64,000 bases of DNA from Streptomyces graminofaciens (GCF_030294945.1 NZ_AP018448.1:6416001-6480000); one strand, 5' to 3'; shown: positions 35,201 to 44,065, numbered from the stretch's first letter. Numbers and translations are program-made. The notes: generated from the letters alone by a model not told the origin.

Positions 35201-36356
35201 CCACACGAACACCGCGACCGTGTCCGCGGACGCCCTCGCCGGGTATCTGCGGACCCAGGCCACGGAGTTCCTCCGCGCGCTGCGCACCCATCGGGAGACC
35301 GGTGGGGGCGCGGCAGGCGGAGCCGAGGAGTCGGCCGACGCGGCGCTCGCCCTGCGCCGCTCGGCCCGCCGCATCAGCGGCACGCTGCACACGTACCGCC
35401 CCCTCCTCGACGCCGACTGGTCGGAGTCCATCCGCCCCGAACTGGCGTGGCTGTCGGGCACGTTGGGCAGGGAGCACGCGTACGCGGCCCGCCTGGACCG
35501 CCTGGTGACGGCCCTGAACCGCCTGTCGGGGGCGACGGCGGTCCCGGCCCAGGCGGTCGGCGCGACGATGGGCGGCCGTTTCGCCGCCGCGCCCGCCACG
35601 GGCGGCCGTGCGGCGGCCGGTTCCGGCCCGGGCGCCCGTGCCAACTCCGCACCCGCTGCGGGCAGTCGCCTTGCCGGGGCGGAACCCGGCAAGGCCGGCC
35701 CAGGTCCCCGTCCCACAGCGACCCCGGACCGCGGAAACCTGACCATCGGCGCGGCCAAAGCCGGCGCCCTGCTCGACCGCCAACTCACCCTCGCCCGCAC
35801 CCGAGCCCACTCCGCCGCCCTCCAGGCCCTCGGCTCGTCCCGCTTCCACGCGGTCGCGGACAGCGTCGCCGTGCTGGCCAGCGAGGTCCCGCTCGCTCCC
35901 ACCGCCGCCACGACGGACCTCCGCGCCCTGGCCGCCGCCGCCCACGAACGCCTCTGCGACGCGGTCACCGGCCTGCCCCTGCTCACCGCCGGCCACCCCT
36001 ACAACGCCGAGGCCCTCATCCACGGACTCTCCCCCGACACCGCCCCGCACCCCCAGGACGCCCCCTGGCACCAGGTCCGGCTCCTGCTCCGGCTGCGCCG
36101 CTACGCCCTGGAGGTCCTCCACCCCGAGGCGGTCCCCGTGGACGTACGCCTCCTCGCCGCGGGCGAGGCCCTCAACCGTCACCGTGACGCCTCCGAGGCG
36201 GCCTCGGCGGCAGCGGCGGCGGCCCGCACCCCGCGCATCGCCCCGGCGACGGCCTACGCCCTCGGTGTCCTGCACGCCGACCAGCGCCACGAAGTGGAGG
36301 CAGCCCGCTTCGCGTTCCAGCAGTCCTGGCAGAAGGAGGCGGTGAGTACGTCGTGA
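35181..36356 (+). CDS. CHAD-domain protein, polyphosphate-associated
   Basis: A 391-aa helical protein of the CHAD family, whose conserved His and basic residues bind polyphosphate. Typical elements are [32 protein letters not shown] and [17 protein letters not shown]. The mid region (about residues 115-190) is an Ala/Gly/Pro-rich insert. GTG 35181 has GGAGG 7 nt upstream; TTG 35160 is in frame. Overlap with ppk and with the Nudix gene shows an operon ppk-CHAD-nudix devoted to polyphosphate and nucleotide handling. Confidence 0.9.
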   Translation: MAQQHLDHTNTATVSADALAGYLRTQATEFLRALRTHRETGGGAAGGAEESADAALALRRSARRISGTLHTYRPLLDADWSESIRPELAWLSGTLGREHAYAARLDRLVTALNRLSGATAVPAQAVGATMGGRFAAAPATGGRAAAGSGPGARANSAPAAGSRLAGAEPGKAGPGPRPTATPDRGNLTIGAAKAGALLDRQLTLARTRAHSAALQALGSSRFHAVADSVAVLASEVPLAPTAATTDLRALAAAAHERLCDAVTGLPLLTAGHPYNAEALIHGLSPDTAPHPQDAPWHQVRLLLRLRRYALEVLHPEAVPVDVRLLAAGEALNRHRDASEAASAAAAAARTPRIAPATAYALGVLHADQRHEVEAARFAFQQSWQKEAVSTS

Positions 36357-36793
36357 CCCACCACACCGACACCACCCTGGTACTCGCGGCGGGCTGCGTC
36401 CTGTGGCGCCGCTCCCCCTCGGGCGAGGGCGTCGAACTCGCCCTGGTCTTCCGCCCGAAGTGGTCGGACTGGTCCCACCCCAAGGGCAAGCTCAAGCGCG
36501 GCGAGGACCCCCGGCACGGAGCCGTACGAGAAGTCCTCGAAGAGACGGGCATGACCTGCTCCCTCGGCCCCGAACTCCCCACCACCCACTACATCGACGC
36601 CCAGGGCCGCCCCAAACAGGTCCGCTACTGGTCCGCCGAGGCGACCGACGGCGCCTTCACCCCCAACCGCGAGGTCTCCCGCCTGAGTTGGCTCTCCCCC
36701 GAGAGCGCCACCCAACACCTCACCCACGAACGCGACCGCGCCCTGGTCACATCCTTCCTGCACACGTTCCACCGGGCCGGCCTGGAGAACTGA
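36353..36793 (+). CDS. Nudix (MutT-type) hydrolase
   Basis: A 146-aa Nudix protein. The Nudix box is GKLKRGEDPRHGAVREVLEE followed by TGM (about residues 45-67), with all Glu ligands. The family hydrolyses oxidised or polyphosphorylated nucleotides. GTG 36353 overlaps the CHAD stop (GTGA). The C-terminal phosphatase domain of mycobacterial MutT1 is missing; only the Nudix domain is present. Linked to ppk, so dinucleoside or inositol polyphosphates are possible substrates. Confidence 0.9.
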   Translation: MTHHTDTTLVLAAGCVLWRRSPSGEGVELALVFRPKWSDWSHPKGKLKRGEDPRHGAVREVLEETGMTCSLGPELPTTHYIDAQGRPKQVRYWSAEATDGAFTPNREVSRLSWLSPESATQHLTHERDRALVTSFLHTFHRAGLEN

Positions 36794-36814
36794 CCGTCAG
36801 AAGTACGCCAGGAT

Positions 36815-36912
36815 CCCCCGCCTCGAATCCCCGCCTCGAATCCCCGCCTCGAACCCCCACATCGCATCCCCGCCCCGAACCCCCGCCTCCGCATCCCCCG
36901 AACCCGCCCGGT
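36815..36912. repeat. C-rich degenerate direct repeats
   Basis: CCCCGCCTCGAAT and variants recur about seven times between the Nudix and S8 peptidase genes. After the array, bases 36940-36965 are A/T-rich (ATAAGAGGATTTATACC) and may hold the promoter of the peptidase cassette. Confidence 0.65.
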
Positions 36913-37071
36913 TGCCCCCACCCCGAGATGCGAGCAGACTGACGAATAAGAGGATTTATACCTCAACGGGGTTTTCTCTCCGGGGCAGCGCTCCCTGACG
37001 CCGTGACGTCTCCGGCCAGGACGGGGCCATGCCCGTGAGAACAGCCACGCCCATGGGAAGAGGCGAGTGCG

Positions 37072-38610
37072 ATGTCACGTCAGTACTACCAGCGTGGCAA
37101 CCTCGTCGAGGCGGAAGAACTCGACGACGTCGTCGCGGTGAAGGTGGAAGCGGGCGGCCTCGAAGCGGCCGACGCGGAGGCCCGCTTGGGCACGAGCGCG
37201 CTGGGAACGATGCGTGAGGCGGGCGTCGACGACGAGACCGCCGACGCCTTCACCCGCGCCAACTGGGTCTTCGTACGGCCGAACGAGCGCACCCTGGAGG
37301 CGCTCACCACCGGCGCCGACATCTCCGGTACCGAGACGGCCGGCAAGGTCGTCCGCCGGCCCAACGGCAGGATCGGCATCGCCACCGACATGCTCAGCGT
37401 CCAGCTGAAGCCGACCCTCTCGGAGCAGGAGGCCGAGCGCGAACTCGCAGCGGCGGGCCTCAGCGTCATCAACAGGCTCGGCTTCGCGAAGAACCTCTAC
37501 GAGGTGCGCACCACCGCCGCCGCGGACGCCCTCGCCGCCTCCGTGGAACTGCACGACAACGACCGGTTCGTCTTCGCCGAGCCCTCCTTCGTCGAGCACG
37601 TCCCCACCCGCTTCCACCCCGCCGAGCCCAAGTACGCCCGGCAGTGGCAGTGGAACAACACCGGCTCCGACGGCGGCACGGCGGGCGCCGACGTCCACAT
37701 CGAGGACGCCTGGGACAAGGGCTTCGGCCGCGGCATCCGCGTCGCCGTCATCGACAACGGCTTCGACGTCCGGCACGAGGACCTCGCCGCCGGCCTGGAC
37801 CCGGGCTCGGGCTTCTACAGCGACGGCGTGGTCGGCACGACCTTCACCCAGAACACCGACGGCATGCCCGACAGCAACCACGGCACCTTCTGCGCCGGCC
37901 TCGTCGGCGCCCGGCACGGCAACGGCAAGGGCGGCGTCGGCGCGGCCCCCGAGTGCGACCTGATGCTGCTGGCCTGCCTCGGCGACCAGGTCGGTACGCA
38001 GACCACACTCGCCCGGGCCGTGGCGTACGCGGCGGTCCCCTCCACCGAGGACGGCATCGGCGCGCAGGAGGGCGCGGACATCCTGGTCAGCAGCCTGGGC
38101 CCGAACGGCGCGGACTGGGACCTGACCGACACGCTCGACCTCGCCCTGCGCTTCGCCGCCACGGAAGGGCGGGGCGGCAAGGGCCTGCCGATCTTCTGGG
38201 CGGCGAGCAACGGCGAGAACGTCGACATCCTCAAGGACGAGGTGGTCTCCCACCCGGACGTGATCGCGGTCGTACGGTCCAACAACAAGGACCGCGAGGA
38301 CAACGCGGCCCGCGGCTCCGAGGTCGAACTGATCGCCCCCGGCGTCAACGTCTTCAGCACCACCTCCGGCGGCGGCTACGGCGCGAGCACCGGCACCAGC
38401 TTCGCCGCCCCCTGCGCGGCGGGCTGCGCCGCCCTCGCCCTCGCGGCCAAGCCCGGTCTGACCCGCGATCAACTCCGCTCGGTCATGCACCAGTCGGCCG
38501 ATCACATCGGCGGCCCCGGCGTCGTCTACGACAGCGACGGCCACAACGACGACTACGGCTTCGGCCGGGTCAACGCCGCCCAGGCTGTCGCGCTCGCCGC
38601 CCTGGTGTGA
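37072..38610 (+). CDS. S8 (subtilisin-like) peptidase without signal peptide
   Basis: A 512-aa protein. Residues about 1-190 form an N-terminal region ending in a subtilase prodomain-like unit (LSVQLKPTLSEQEAERELAA; LYEVRTTAAADALA). The catalytic domain has Asp in VAVIDNGFD (about 228), His in SNHGTFCAG (about 270) and Ser in GTSFAAPCAAG (about 443), with ASNG for the oxyanion Asn. The triad is complete. There is no signal peptide or membrane segment, so it is cytoplasmic or leaves by an unusual route. It heads a three-gene cassette with a small protein (18 nt later) and an M14 carboxypeptidase. Confidence 0.9.
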   Translation: MSRQYYQRGNLVEAEELDDVVAVKVEAGGLEAADAEARLGTSALGTMREAGVDDETADAFTRANWVFVRPNERTLEALTTGADISGTETAGKVVRRPNGRIGIATDMLSVQLKPTLSEQEAERELAAAGLSVINRLGFAKNLYEVRTTAAADALAASVELHDNDRFVFAEPSFVEHVPTRFHPAEPKYARQWQWNNTGSDGGTAGADVHIEDAWDKGFGRGIRVAVIDNGFDVRHEDLAAGLDPGSGFYSDGVVGTTFTQNTDGMPDSNHGTFCAGLVGARHGNGKGGVGAAPECDLMLLACLGDQVGTQTTLARAVAYAAVPSTEDGIGAQEGADILVSSLGPNGADWDLTDTLDLALRFAATEGRGGKGLPIFWAASNGENVDILKDEVVSHPDVIAVVRSNNKDREDNAARGSEVELIAPGVNVFSTTSGGGYGASTGTSFAAPCAAGCAALALAAKPGLTRDQLRSVMHQSADHIGGPGVVYDSDGHNDDYGFGRVNAAQAVALAALV

Positions 38611-38628
38611 CGGGCGGGTGACGAAGAC

Positions 38629-38985
38629 ATGAGCGAGCAGAGCGACACGGCCGACGTGAACAACACGGCCGAACCCCCGGCGATCCTCCGCTGCCACGTG
38701 GTCGCGGAGGACGCCGAGGCGCTGCGGAGGTTCATCGGGGAGACCCGGCCCGACACCGGCTGCCGCCCGGTCGCCCGGCCCACCACGACGGGCCTGGGCC
38801 TCGACCTCTACTTCCGCCAGGACCAGCTCGACTCGGCCAGGTCGGCCAGGTCGGCCCCCCAGGTGAACATCACCGCGATCGAGAACATCACGGAGAACTG
38901 GCAGGCCAGAAAGCGGGAGATCGGCGAGGGCGACCGCTTCGCGGCCAGGGGCGCCATCCCCCGCGGACTCGGCCGCAAGGAGTGA
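38629..38985 (+). CDS. Small protein between the two peptidase genes
   Basis: A 118-aa protein, acidic at the start, then LRCHVVAEDAEALRRFIGE, a short linker with a 9-bp DNA repeat (ggccaggtc; DSARSARSA) and ENITENWQARKREIGEGDRF. The beta-alpha-beta look and the ending resemble the prosegment that precedes M14 carboxypeptidases, here as a separate chain. A free-standing propeptide, inhibitor or chaperone for one of the flanking peptidases is my inference. No catalytic motif. Confidence 0.6.
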   Translation: MSEQSDTADVNNTAEPPAILRCHVVAEDAEALRRFIGETRPDTGCRPVARPTTTGLGLDLYFRQDQLDSARSARSAPQVNITAIENITENWQARKREIGEGDRFAARGAIPRGLGRKE

Positions 38986-39046
38986 CCCCACGCCCCCCAA
39001 CCCCCCATTCCCCGCGACCCGCGACCCGCGCCCGGACGGAGCCACC

Positions 39047-40117
39047 GTGTACCTCAACGTGGCCGAGATCGAATCGGCGATCACCAACCTGCACGCCGCC
39101 TACCCGACGACGGCGGAGATCCTCGTCCCGCCCCACCCCACCCACGAGGGCCGCACCGCACGACTGCTGCGGATCGGCTCCCGGCCGGCCGACCAGGTGG
39201 ACGGCATCCTGGTCCTGGGCGGGGTCCACGCCCGCGAGTGGGTACCGCCCGACGCGCTGATCTCACTCGCCGCGGACCTGCTGGAGGCCCACAGCCTGGG
39301 CACCGGCCTCGGCTACGGATCGACGTCGTACACGGCCGCCCAGGTCACGCACGTCATCGAGAACGTCAACCTGTTCCTGTACCCGTGTGTGAACCCCGAC
39401 GGCCGCGCCTTCAGCCAGACGACGGACGCGATGTGGCGCAAGAACCGCCGCCCGGCCCCGGCCGGCCCCGGACACGGCAGCCCGTTCTGCACGGGCGTGG
39501 ACCTGAACCGGAACTTCGACTTCCTGTGGGACCACATCGCCAAGTTCGCGCCCGACGCGGACGTCCACACCTCCGACAACCCCTGCGACCGGCAGACGTA
39601 CCGGGGCCCGTCGGCCGCCTCGGAGCCCGAGACCCGCAACGTCGTCTGGGCGCTCGACACCCACCCGCGCATCCACCGGCTCGTCGACGTGCACAGCGCC
39701 GTACCCGTGATCCTGCACAACTGGGGCTCCGACCAGAACCAGTCCAGCAGCCCGGCCGACAACTTCCGCAACCCAGCCCTCGACGCCGTACGCGGCCGCA
39801 AGGACGACGACACCGGCGAGTTCATCCCCCACGAGGACCTGAAGACCGCCGTCGACCTGGCCGAGCGCATGAACGACGCGGTACGCGCGGTGCGCGGCGT
39901 CGACTACGGGGTCGAGGCGGCGTACGGCCTCTACCCCACCTCCGGCACCAGCGACGACTACGCCTACAGCCGCCACTTCACCAGCCCGGCCACCACCAAG
40001 ACCCTCGGCTGGACCATCGAGTGCGGCAACACGTTCCAGCCGCCGTACCCGGAGGCCGAACACATCATCCGCGAGGTCTCGGCGGCCCTCCTGGCCCTCG
40101 CCCTCGACGCCCGCTGA
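39047..40117 (+). CDS. M14-family zinc carboxypeptidase without signal peptide
   Basis: A 356-aa metallocarboxypeptidase. Zinc ligands are His and Glu in GVHAREW (about 61 and 64) and His in VDVHSAV (about 215). Substrate residues lie in CTGVDLNRNFDF, and the catalytic Glu is in WTIECGN (about 325). The fold appears complete. The GTG start at 39047 leaves no signal peptide and no propeptide, unlike the secreted Streptomyces enzymes of this family. The upstream frame has no usable start. It follows the small protein by 61 nt and ends the cassette. Confidence 0.88.
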   Translation: MYLNVAEIESAITNLHAAYPTTAEILVPPHPTHEGRTARLLRIGSRPADQVDGILVLGGVHAREWVPPDALISLAADLLEAHSLGTGLGYGSTSYTAAQVTHVIENVNLFLYPCVNPDGRAFSQTTDAMWRKNRRPAPAGPGHGSPFCTGVDLNRNFDFLWDHIAKFAPDADVHTSDNPCDRQTYRGPSAASEPETRNVVWALDTHPRIHRLVDVHSAVPVILHNWGSDQNQSSSPADNFRNPALDAVRGRKDDDTGEFIPHEDLKTAVDLAERMNDAVRAVRGVDYGVEAAYGLYPTSGTSDDYAYSRHFTSPATTKTLGWTIECGNTFQPPYPEAEHIIREVSAALLALALDAR

Positions 40118-40168
40118 ACCGTACGAGCCGGAGCCGTACGAGCCGTACGAGCCGTACGAGCCGTACGG
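40118..40168. repeat. 9-bp tandem repeat (gagccgtac)
   Basis: About five units directly follow the carboxypeptidase stop, in the gap before the small Cys-rich protein gene on the other strand. Confidence 0.85.
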
Positions 40169-40171
40169 GGC

Positions 40172-40336
40172 TCAGGCGCCCTCCGCGTGCCCCGCCGCGT
40201 CCGCCCGCGCCAGGCTGCGCGCTCTGCGCGCCGGTCCCCGCCATCCGCACGTGCACCTGGCCACACAGAACCGGCCCTGCTCGACGGTCGTCGTGCGGTG
40301 TTCCGGCGTGAATACGGACTCGTCGCGCTGCGCCAC
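40172..40336 (-). CDS. 54-aa Cys-containing small protein
   Basis: GTG 40336 codes a 54-residue protein with a Cys triplet-like pattern FCVARCTCGWRG (about residues 23-34) and a basic helix (ARRARSLARADAAGHA). The wording RCTCGWRGPARRAR matches a short conserved protein I remember from Streptomyces genomes. Three Cys and the aromatic Gly-Trp suggest a small metal-binding fold. It is transcribed against the peptidase cassette. Function unknown. Confidence 0.65.
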   Translation of the reverse strand: MAQRDESVFTPEHRTTTVEQGRFCVARCTCGWRGPARRARSLARADAAGHAEGA

Positions 40337-40444
40337 ACCACAACGTTACCCAAGGCAAGCACCGCATCCATCAGCCATGCATCGTCGTTAGCCGGACGGC
40401 AGGAGGACGATCCGGGACGGACCGGTCAAGGGGGTCGGCAGGCG

Positions 40445-41278
40445 ATGGTGGCGCGGCGGCACGGCAGGACGGGCGCGGCGCTCGTCGCGGCGGGACTCGC
40501 GGGTCTCATGGCCTGCTCCAGCGGCTGTTCGGCCACCGGCACCACCGACGACTTCCTCCCCACCGACCCCGTCGAACTCCTCCGCCGCGCCGCGCCCACC
40601 CTCGTCCGCGCGGGCAGCTCCAAGGCCCGTACGGAGATGGAGATGGCCACCGGCGGCACCCGCGTCACCATCCGCGGCGAGGGCGTCTACGACTACGGCC
40701 ACCAACTCGGCCGGCTGAGGGTGCTGCTGCCGCAGGACCCGGCCGGAACCAGCGAGCACCGGCCCATCACCGAACTCCTCGCCCCGGGCGCCCTGTTCAT
40801 GAAGAACCGCGGCGCCGGGGTCCCCGCCGACAAGTGGGTCCGCGTCGACACCGCCACCCTCTCCGACGGCAACCTGGTCACCGGCGGCGCCACCGACCCG
40901 TTCACCGCCGCCGAGGTACTGCTCGGCACGCGTGAGGCGGAGTACATCGGCGAGACCGAGATCGACGGCACCTCCGTGCGCCACTACCGCGGCACCGCCG
41001 ACCTGACCGCCGCCGCGCGCACGGCCACCGAGGGCAACCAGGCCCCCCTGCGGGCCGCCGCCAAGGGCTTCGCGACCTCGGAGGTCCCCTTCGACGCCTA
41101 CCTCGACGACCAGGGCCGCCTCCGCAAGGTCCGCCACCGCTTCAGCTTCGTCAACGGCACCCGGGACGGCACGATCGCGGTCACCTCGACGACGGTCCTG
41201 TACGACTTCGGGGTCCACGTCACCGTACGACTGCCTAGGTCGCGGGACATCTTCGCCGGGCGGATCGCGGCGGACTAG
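40445..41278 (+). CDS. Putative lipoprotein (LppX/LprAFG-like)
   Basis: A 277-aa protein with signal ALVAAGLAGLMAC (lipobox LMAC, Cys near 22) and a beta-rich domain (RTEMEMATGGTRVTIRGEGV; GETEIDGTSVRHYRGTADL; LDDQGRLRKVRHRFSF). The alternation and the late YLDDQGRLRK strand fit the LppX/LprAFG lipoprotein group that carries or senses lipids at the outer membrane face. That family match is by pattern only. ATG 40445. Confidence 0.78.
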   Translation: MVARRHGRTGAALVAAGLAGLMACSSGCSATGTTDDFLPTDPVELLRRAAPTLVRAGSSKARTEMEMATGGTRVTIRGEGVYDYGHQLGRLRVLLPQDPAGTSEHRPITELLAPGALFMKNRGAGVPADKWVRVDTATLSDGNLVTGGATDPFTAAEVLLGTREAEYIGETEIDGTSVRHYRGTADLTAAARTATEGNQAPLRAAAKGFATSEVPFDAYLDDQGRLRKVRHRFSFVNGTRDGTIAVTSTTVLYDFGVHVTVRLPRSRDIFAGRIAAD

Positions 41279-41434
41279 GGGGTGTGCGGGAAGCCGGGGG
41301 CGGGTGCCCGGGGCCGGGGCGCGCCGGACGGGGCGGGCGCCGCGGGTGCGGGGCCGGAAATGGTCCGAAGGTGCCATGCGCGGCCTGTGGGCCCCTGCCT
41401 ACCCTAGGAAGTCGGTGACGGCGGAGAAGAGGTG

Positions 41435-41614
41435 ATGCGCGTGGCTCCGGCAGGCGGTACGGCGGTTCAGGACCACGTGGCCCTCGCCGAGATCGAACTG
41501 TGCGGCGACCTGATCATCGCGGCGTCGACCGCCGACGAGGACCGCCTCAGCCCGGACCGCATCGACGAGGTGCTGAGGGTCTGGGAAGAGCGGACGGCCC
41601 CCACCGAGGGGTGA
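41435..41614 (+). CDS. Small acidic protein
   Basis: A 59-aa protein (VALAEIELCGDLIIAASTAD; LSPDRIDEVLRVWEERTAP). ATG 41435 is preceded by GGAGAAGAGG. It has a short helical pattern and one Cys. Family not recognised. The coding look and ribosome site make it a likely real gene. Confidence 0.65.
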   Translation: MRVAPAGGTAVQDHVALAEIELCGDLIIAASTADEDRLSPDRIDEVLRVWEERTAPTEG

Positions 41615-41712
41615 GGGCCGTCTGAGGCAGCCGCCGGGGGCAGCGACCGGGGGCAACCGCCGGGGCAACCGCCGGGGGGACTGGCTGAATATCGACCCCG
41701 CCGACCCGGCAC

Positions 41713-42063
41713 TCAGGTCCGCAGCAACCGCCCGATCGCCTTCGTGGCCTCCTCCACCTTCGCATCGATCTCGGCACCGCCCTTGAGGGCCGCGTCGGCG
41801 ACGCAGTGCCGCAGGTGCTCCTCCAGGAGTTGCAGCGCGAAGGACTGCAGGGCCTTGGTGGAGGCGGAGACCTGGGTGAGTATGTCGATGCAGTAGACGT
41901 CCTCGTCGACCATCCGCTGCAGACCTCGGATCTGACCCTCGATACGGCGCAGCCGCTTCAGGTGCTCGTCCTTCTGGTGGTGATACCCGTGGATTCCACG
42001 GTCGTGGTCGGTCACCACCGTGTCGTTCGCCACCGTGTCGGCCGTCTCCTCAGTGGTCGTCAT
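41713..42063 (-). CDS. csoR: CsoR, copper-sensing repressor
   Basis: A 116-aa all-helical regulator with the CsoR Cys-His-Cys copper site C58, H83, C87 (spacing x24 and x3) and RIEGQIRGLQRMV in helix 1. Cu(I) binding releases it from DNA and derepresses copper export and chaperone genes. This is the position of the Streptomyces csoR gene beside DUF47-pitH1. A palindrome 25 bp upstream fits its operator. No copper ATPase gene lies in this window. Confidence 0.9.
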   Translation of the reverse strand: MTTTEETADTVANDTVVTDHDRGIHGYHHQKDEHLKRLRRIEGQIRGLQRMVDEDVYCIDILTQVSASTKALQSFALQLLEEHLRHCVADAALKGGAEIDAKVEEATKAIGRLLRT

Positions 42064-42087
42064 CCCGTCCTCCCACAGACGTCTCCG

Positions 42088-42112
42088 CCATATACCCCAG
42101 GTAGGTATATGG
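42088..42112. promoter_or_regulatory. CsoR-type operator
   Basis: CCATATACC and GGTATATGG flank CCAGGTA with perfect 9-bp arms, 24 bp before the csoR start. The inner ATACCCC..GGTAT matches the CsoR operator pattern, so autoregulation is likely. Confidence 0.75.
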
Positions 42113-42275
42113 TAACGAACTTTGCTGGGTAAGCGCCTAGTGACCGACTCCCCCGGACGCCCCTGTGCGGATCGCGAAAGCTCATAGGTGACACTGGGGG
42201 GCGGCCCATTAGCCGTGGCCGGATGATGCGCCTAGCATCAGCCTGACCGAACCCCATGCATACCGAGGACCCCAA

Positions 42276-42896
42276 GTGCGCTTTCGTCTGACCCCCAGGG
42301 AGACGAGCTTCTATGACATGTTCGCCGCATCCGCGGACAACATCGTCACAGGCTCGAAGCTCCTCATGGAACTGCTCGGGGCGGACACTTCCGCCCGGGC
42401 CGAGATCGCAGAGCGTATGCGGGCCGCGGAACACGCCGGTGACGACGCCACGCACGCGATCTTCCACCAGTTGAACTCCTCGTTCATCACGCCGTTCGAC
42501 CGCGAGGACATCTACTCCCTCGCGTCCTCCCTCGACGACATCATGGACTTCATGGAGGAGGCCGTCGACCTGGTCGTCCTCTACAACATCGACGAACTGC
42601 CCAAGGGCGTCGAGCAGCAGATCGAGGTCCTGTCGCGGGCCGCCGAGCTGACGGCTGAGGCGATGCCGAACCTCCGCACGATGGACAACCTCACCGAGTA
42701 CTGGATCGAGGTCAACCGGCTGGAGAACCAGGCCGACCAGATCCACCGGAAGCTTCTCGCGCACCTCTTCAACGGCAAGTACGACGCCATCGAGGTGCTG
42801 AAGCTCAAGCAGATCGTGGATGTGCTGGAGGAGGCCGCGGACGCCTTCGAGCACGTGGCGAACACCGTGGAGACCATCGCGGTCAAGGAGTCCTGA
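42276..42896 (+). CDS. DUF47 (PhoU-like) protein paired with PitH1
   Basis: A 206-aa helical protein of the DUF47 family, related to PhoU (FYDMFAASADNIVTGSKLL; EADQIHRK-type helix here ENQADQIHRKLLAHLF). DUF47 genes precede Pit phosphate transporters and are thought to modulate them. The pit gene begins 7 nt after the stop. GTG 42276 starts. Cytoplasmic. Confidence 0.92.
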   Translation: MRFRLTPRETSFYDMFAASADNIVTGSKLLMELLGADTSARAEIAERMRAAEHAGDDATHAIFHQLNSSFITPFDREDIYSLASSLDDIMDFMEEAVDLVVLYNIDELPKGVEQQIEVLSRAAELTAEAMPNLRTMDNLTEYWIEVNRLENQADQIHRKLLAHLFNGKYDAIEVLKLKQIVDVLEEAADAFEHVANTVETIAVKES

Positions 42897-42903
42897 ACCC
42901 TTC

Positions 42904-43902
42904 ATGGACACCTTCGCTCTGGTCGTGACCATCGGGGTCGCGCTCTTCTTCACGTACACCAACGGCTTCCACGACTCGGCGAACGCGATCGCGACGTCCG
43001 TCTCGACGCGCGCCCTGACGCCGCGCGCGGCGCTGGCGATGGCCGCGGTGATGAACCTGGTCGGCGCCTTCCTGGGCAGCGGCGTCGCGAAAACGGTCAG
43101 TGAGGGCCTGATCGAGACCCCCGAGGGCTCGAAGGGGATGGGCATCCTCTTCGCGGCCCTGGTCGGCGCGATCACCTGGAACCTGGTCACCTGGTACTTC
43201 GGCCTCCCGTCGTCCTCCTCCCACGCCCTGTTCGGCGGCATGGTGGGCGCGGCGCTCGCGGGCGGTACGACGGTCTACTGGTCCGGCGTCCTCGACAAGG
43301 TCGTCATCCCGATGTTCGTGTCACCCATGGTCGGCCTGGTCGTCGGCTATCTGGTGATGGCGGCGATCATGTGGCTCTTCCGCCGCGCCAACCCGCACAA
43401 GGCGAAGCGCGGTTTCCGTATAGCGCAGACCGTGTCGGCGGCGGGCATGGCCCTCGGACACGGTCTGCAGGACGCCCAGAAGACGATGGGCATCGTGGTG
43501 ATGGCCCTGGTCATCGCGGACGTCGAGGACTACGGCGACCCCATCCCGGTCTGGGTGAAGATCGTCTGCGCGGTCATGCTGTCGCTCGGTACGTACGCGG
43601 GTGGCTGGCGCATCATGCGCACGCTCGGCCGGAAGATCATCGAACTCGACCCCCCGCAGGGCTTCGCCGCCGAGACGACCGGTGCGTCGATCATGTTCAT
43701 CACGGCCTTCATCTTCAAGGCGCCCATTTCCACGACCCACATCATCACCTCGGCGATCATGGGCGTGGGTGCGACAAAGCGGGTGAACGCGGTCCGCTGG
43801 GGTGTCGCCAAGAACATCATCCTCGGCTGGTTCATCACGATGCCGGCGGCGGCGCTGGTCGCCGCGACCAGCTTCTGGATCGTCAACCTGGCATTCCTGT
43901 AG
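42904..43902 (+). CDS. pitH1: Low-affinity phosphate transporter PitH1
   Basis: A 332-aa PiT-family permease with the two signature repeats GFHDSANAIATSVSTR and GHGLQDAQKTMGI, plus GLPSSSSHAL and APISTTHIITSAIMG. It has about ten membrane helices. It imports metal-phosphate with protons or sodium when phosphate is plentiful. Position next to DUF47 and pst matches S. coelicolor pitH1. It converges with pstB across a strong hairpin. Confidence 0.93.
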   Translation: MDTFALVVTIGVALFFTYTNGFHDSANAIATSVSTRALTPRAALAMAAVMNLVGAFLGSGVAKTVSEGLIETPEGSKGMGILFAALVGAITWNLVTWYFGLPSSSSHALFGGMVGAALAGGTTVYWSGVLDKVVIPMFVSPMVGLVVGYLVMAAIMWLFRRANPHKAKRGFRIAQTVSAAGMALGHGLQDAQKTMGIVVMALVIADVEDYGDPIPVWVKIVCAVMLSLGTYAGGWRIMRTLGRKIIELDPPQGFAAETTGASIMFITAFIFKAPISTTHIITSAIMGVGATKRVNAVRWGVAKNIILGWFITMPAAALVAATSFWIVNLAFL

Positions 43903-43973
43903 ACCGCGAGAGGTCTCGGGTGGGTGTCCACCCACCGGATCCGACAACGGGCCCATCCACCGGAACAGAAAAC

Positions 43974-44006
43974 GGGCCCGCCCCCCGGGAGCCAGGGGGC
44001 GGGCCC
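43974..44006. terminator. Bidirectional terminator between pitH1 and pstB
   Basis: A 12-bp perfect stem (GGGCCCGCCCCC / GGGGGCGGGCCC) with 9-nt loop, TTTA on the plus side and TTTTC on the minus side. Confidence 0.85.
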
Positions 44007-44065
44007 TTTACCTACCTCGCGGTGGCACCGCCATGCAGCACCGCGAGGAGTCCTGAAGCGACGGC

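Noticed and set aside
32591..35986. Long minus-strand open frame across ppk
   Set aside because: Shadow of ppk and the CHAD gene caused by high GC codon bias; no recognisable protein.
39964..40371. Minus-strand 135-codon frame behind the carboxypeptidase gene
   Set aside because: It overlaps the carboxypeptidase and the 9-bp repeat and is Arg/Thr/Ala filler; the other frame at 40172-40336 looks like the real gene.
42180..42275. PHO box before the DUF47-pitH1 genes
   Set aside because: No GTTCACC direct repeats at 11-bp spacing could be found.
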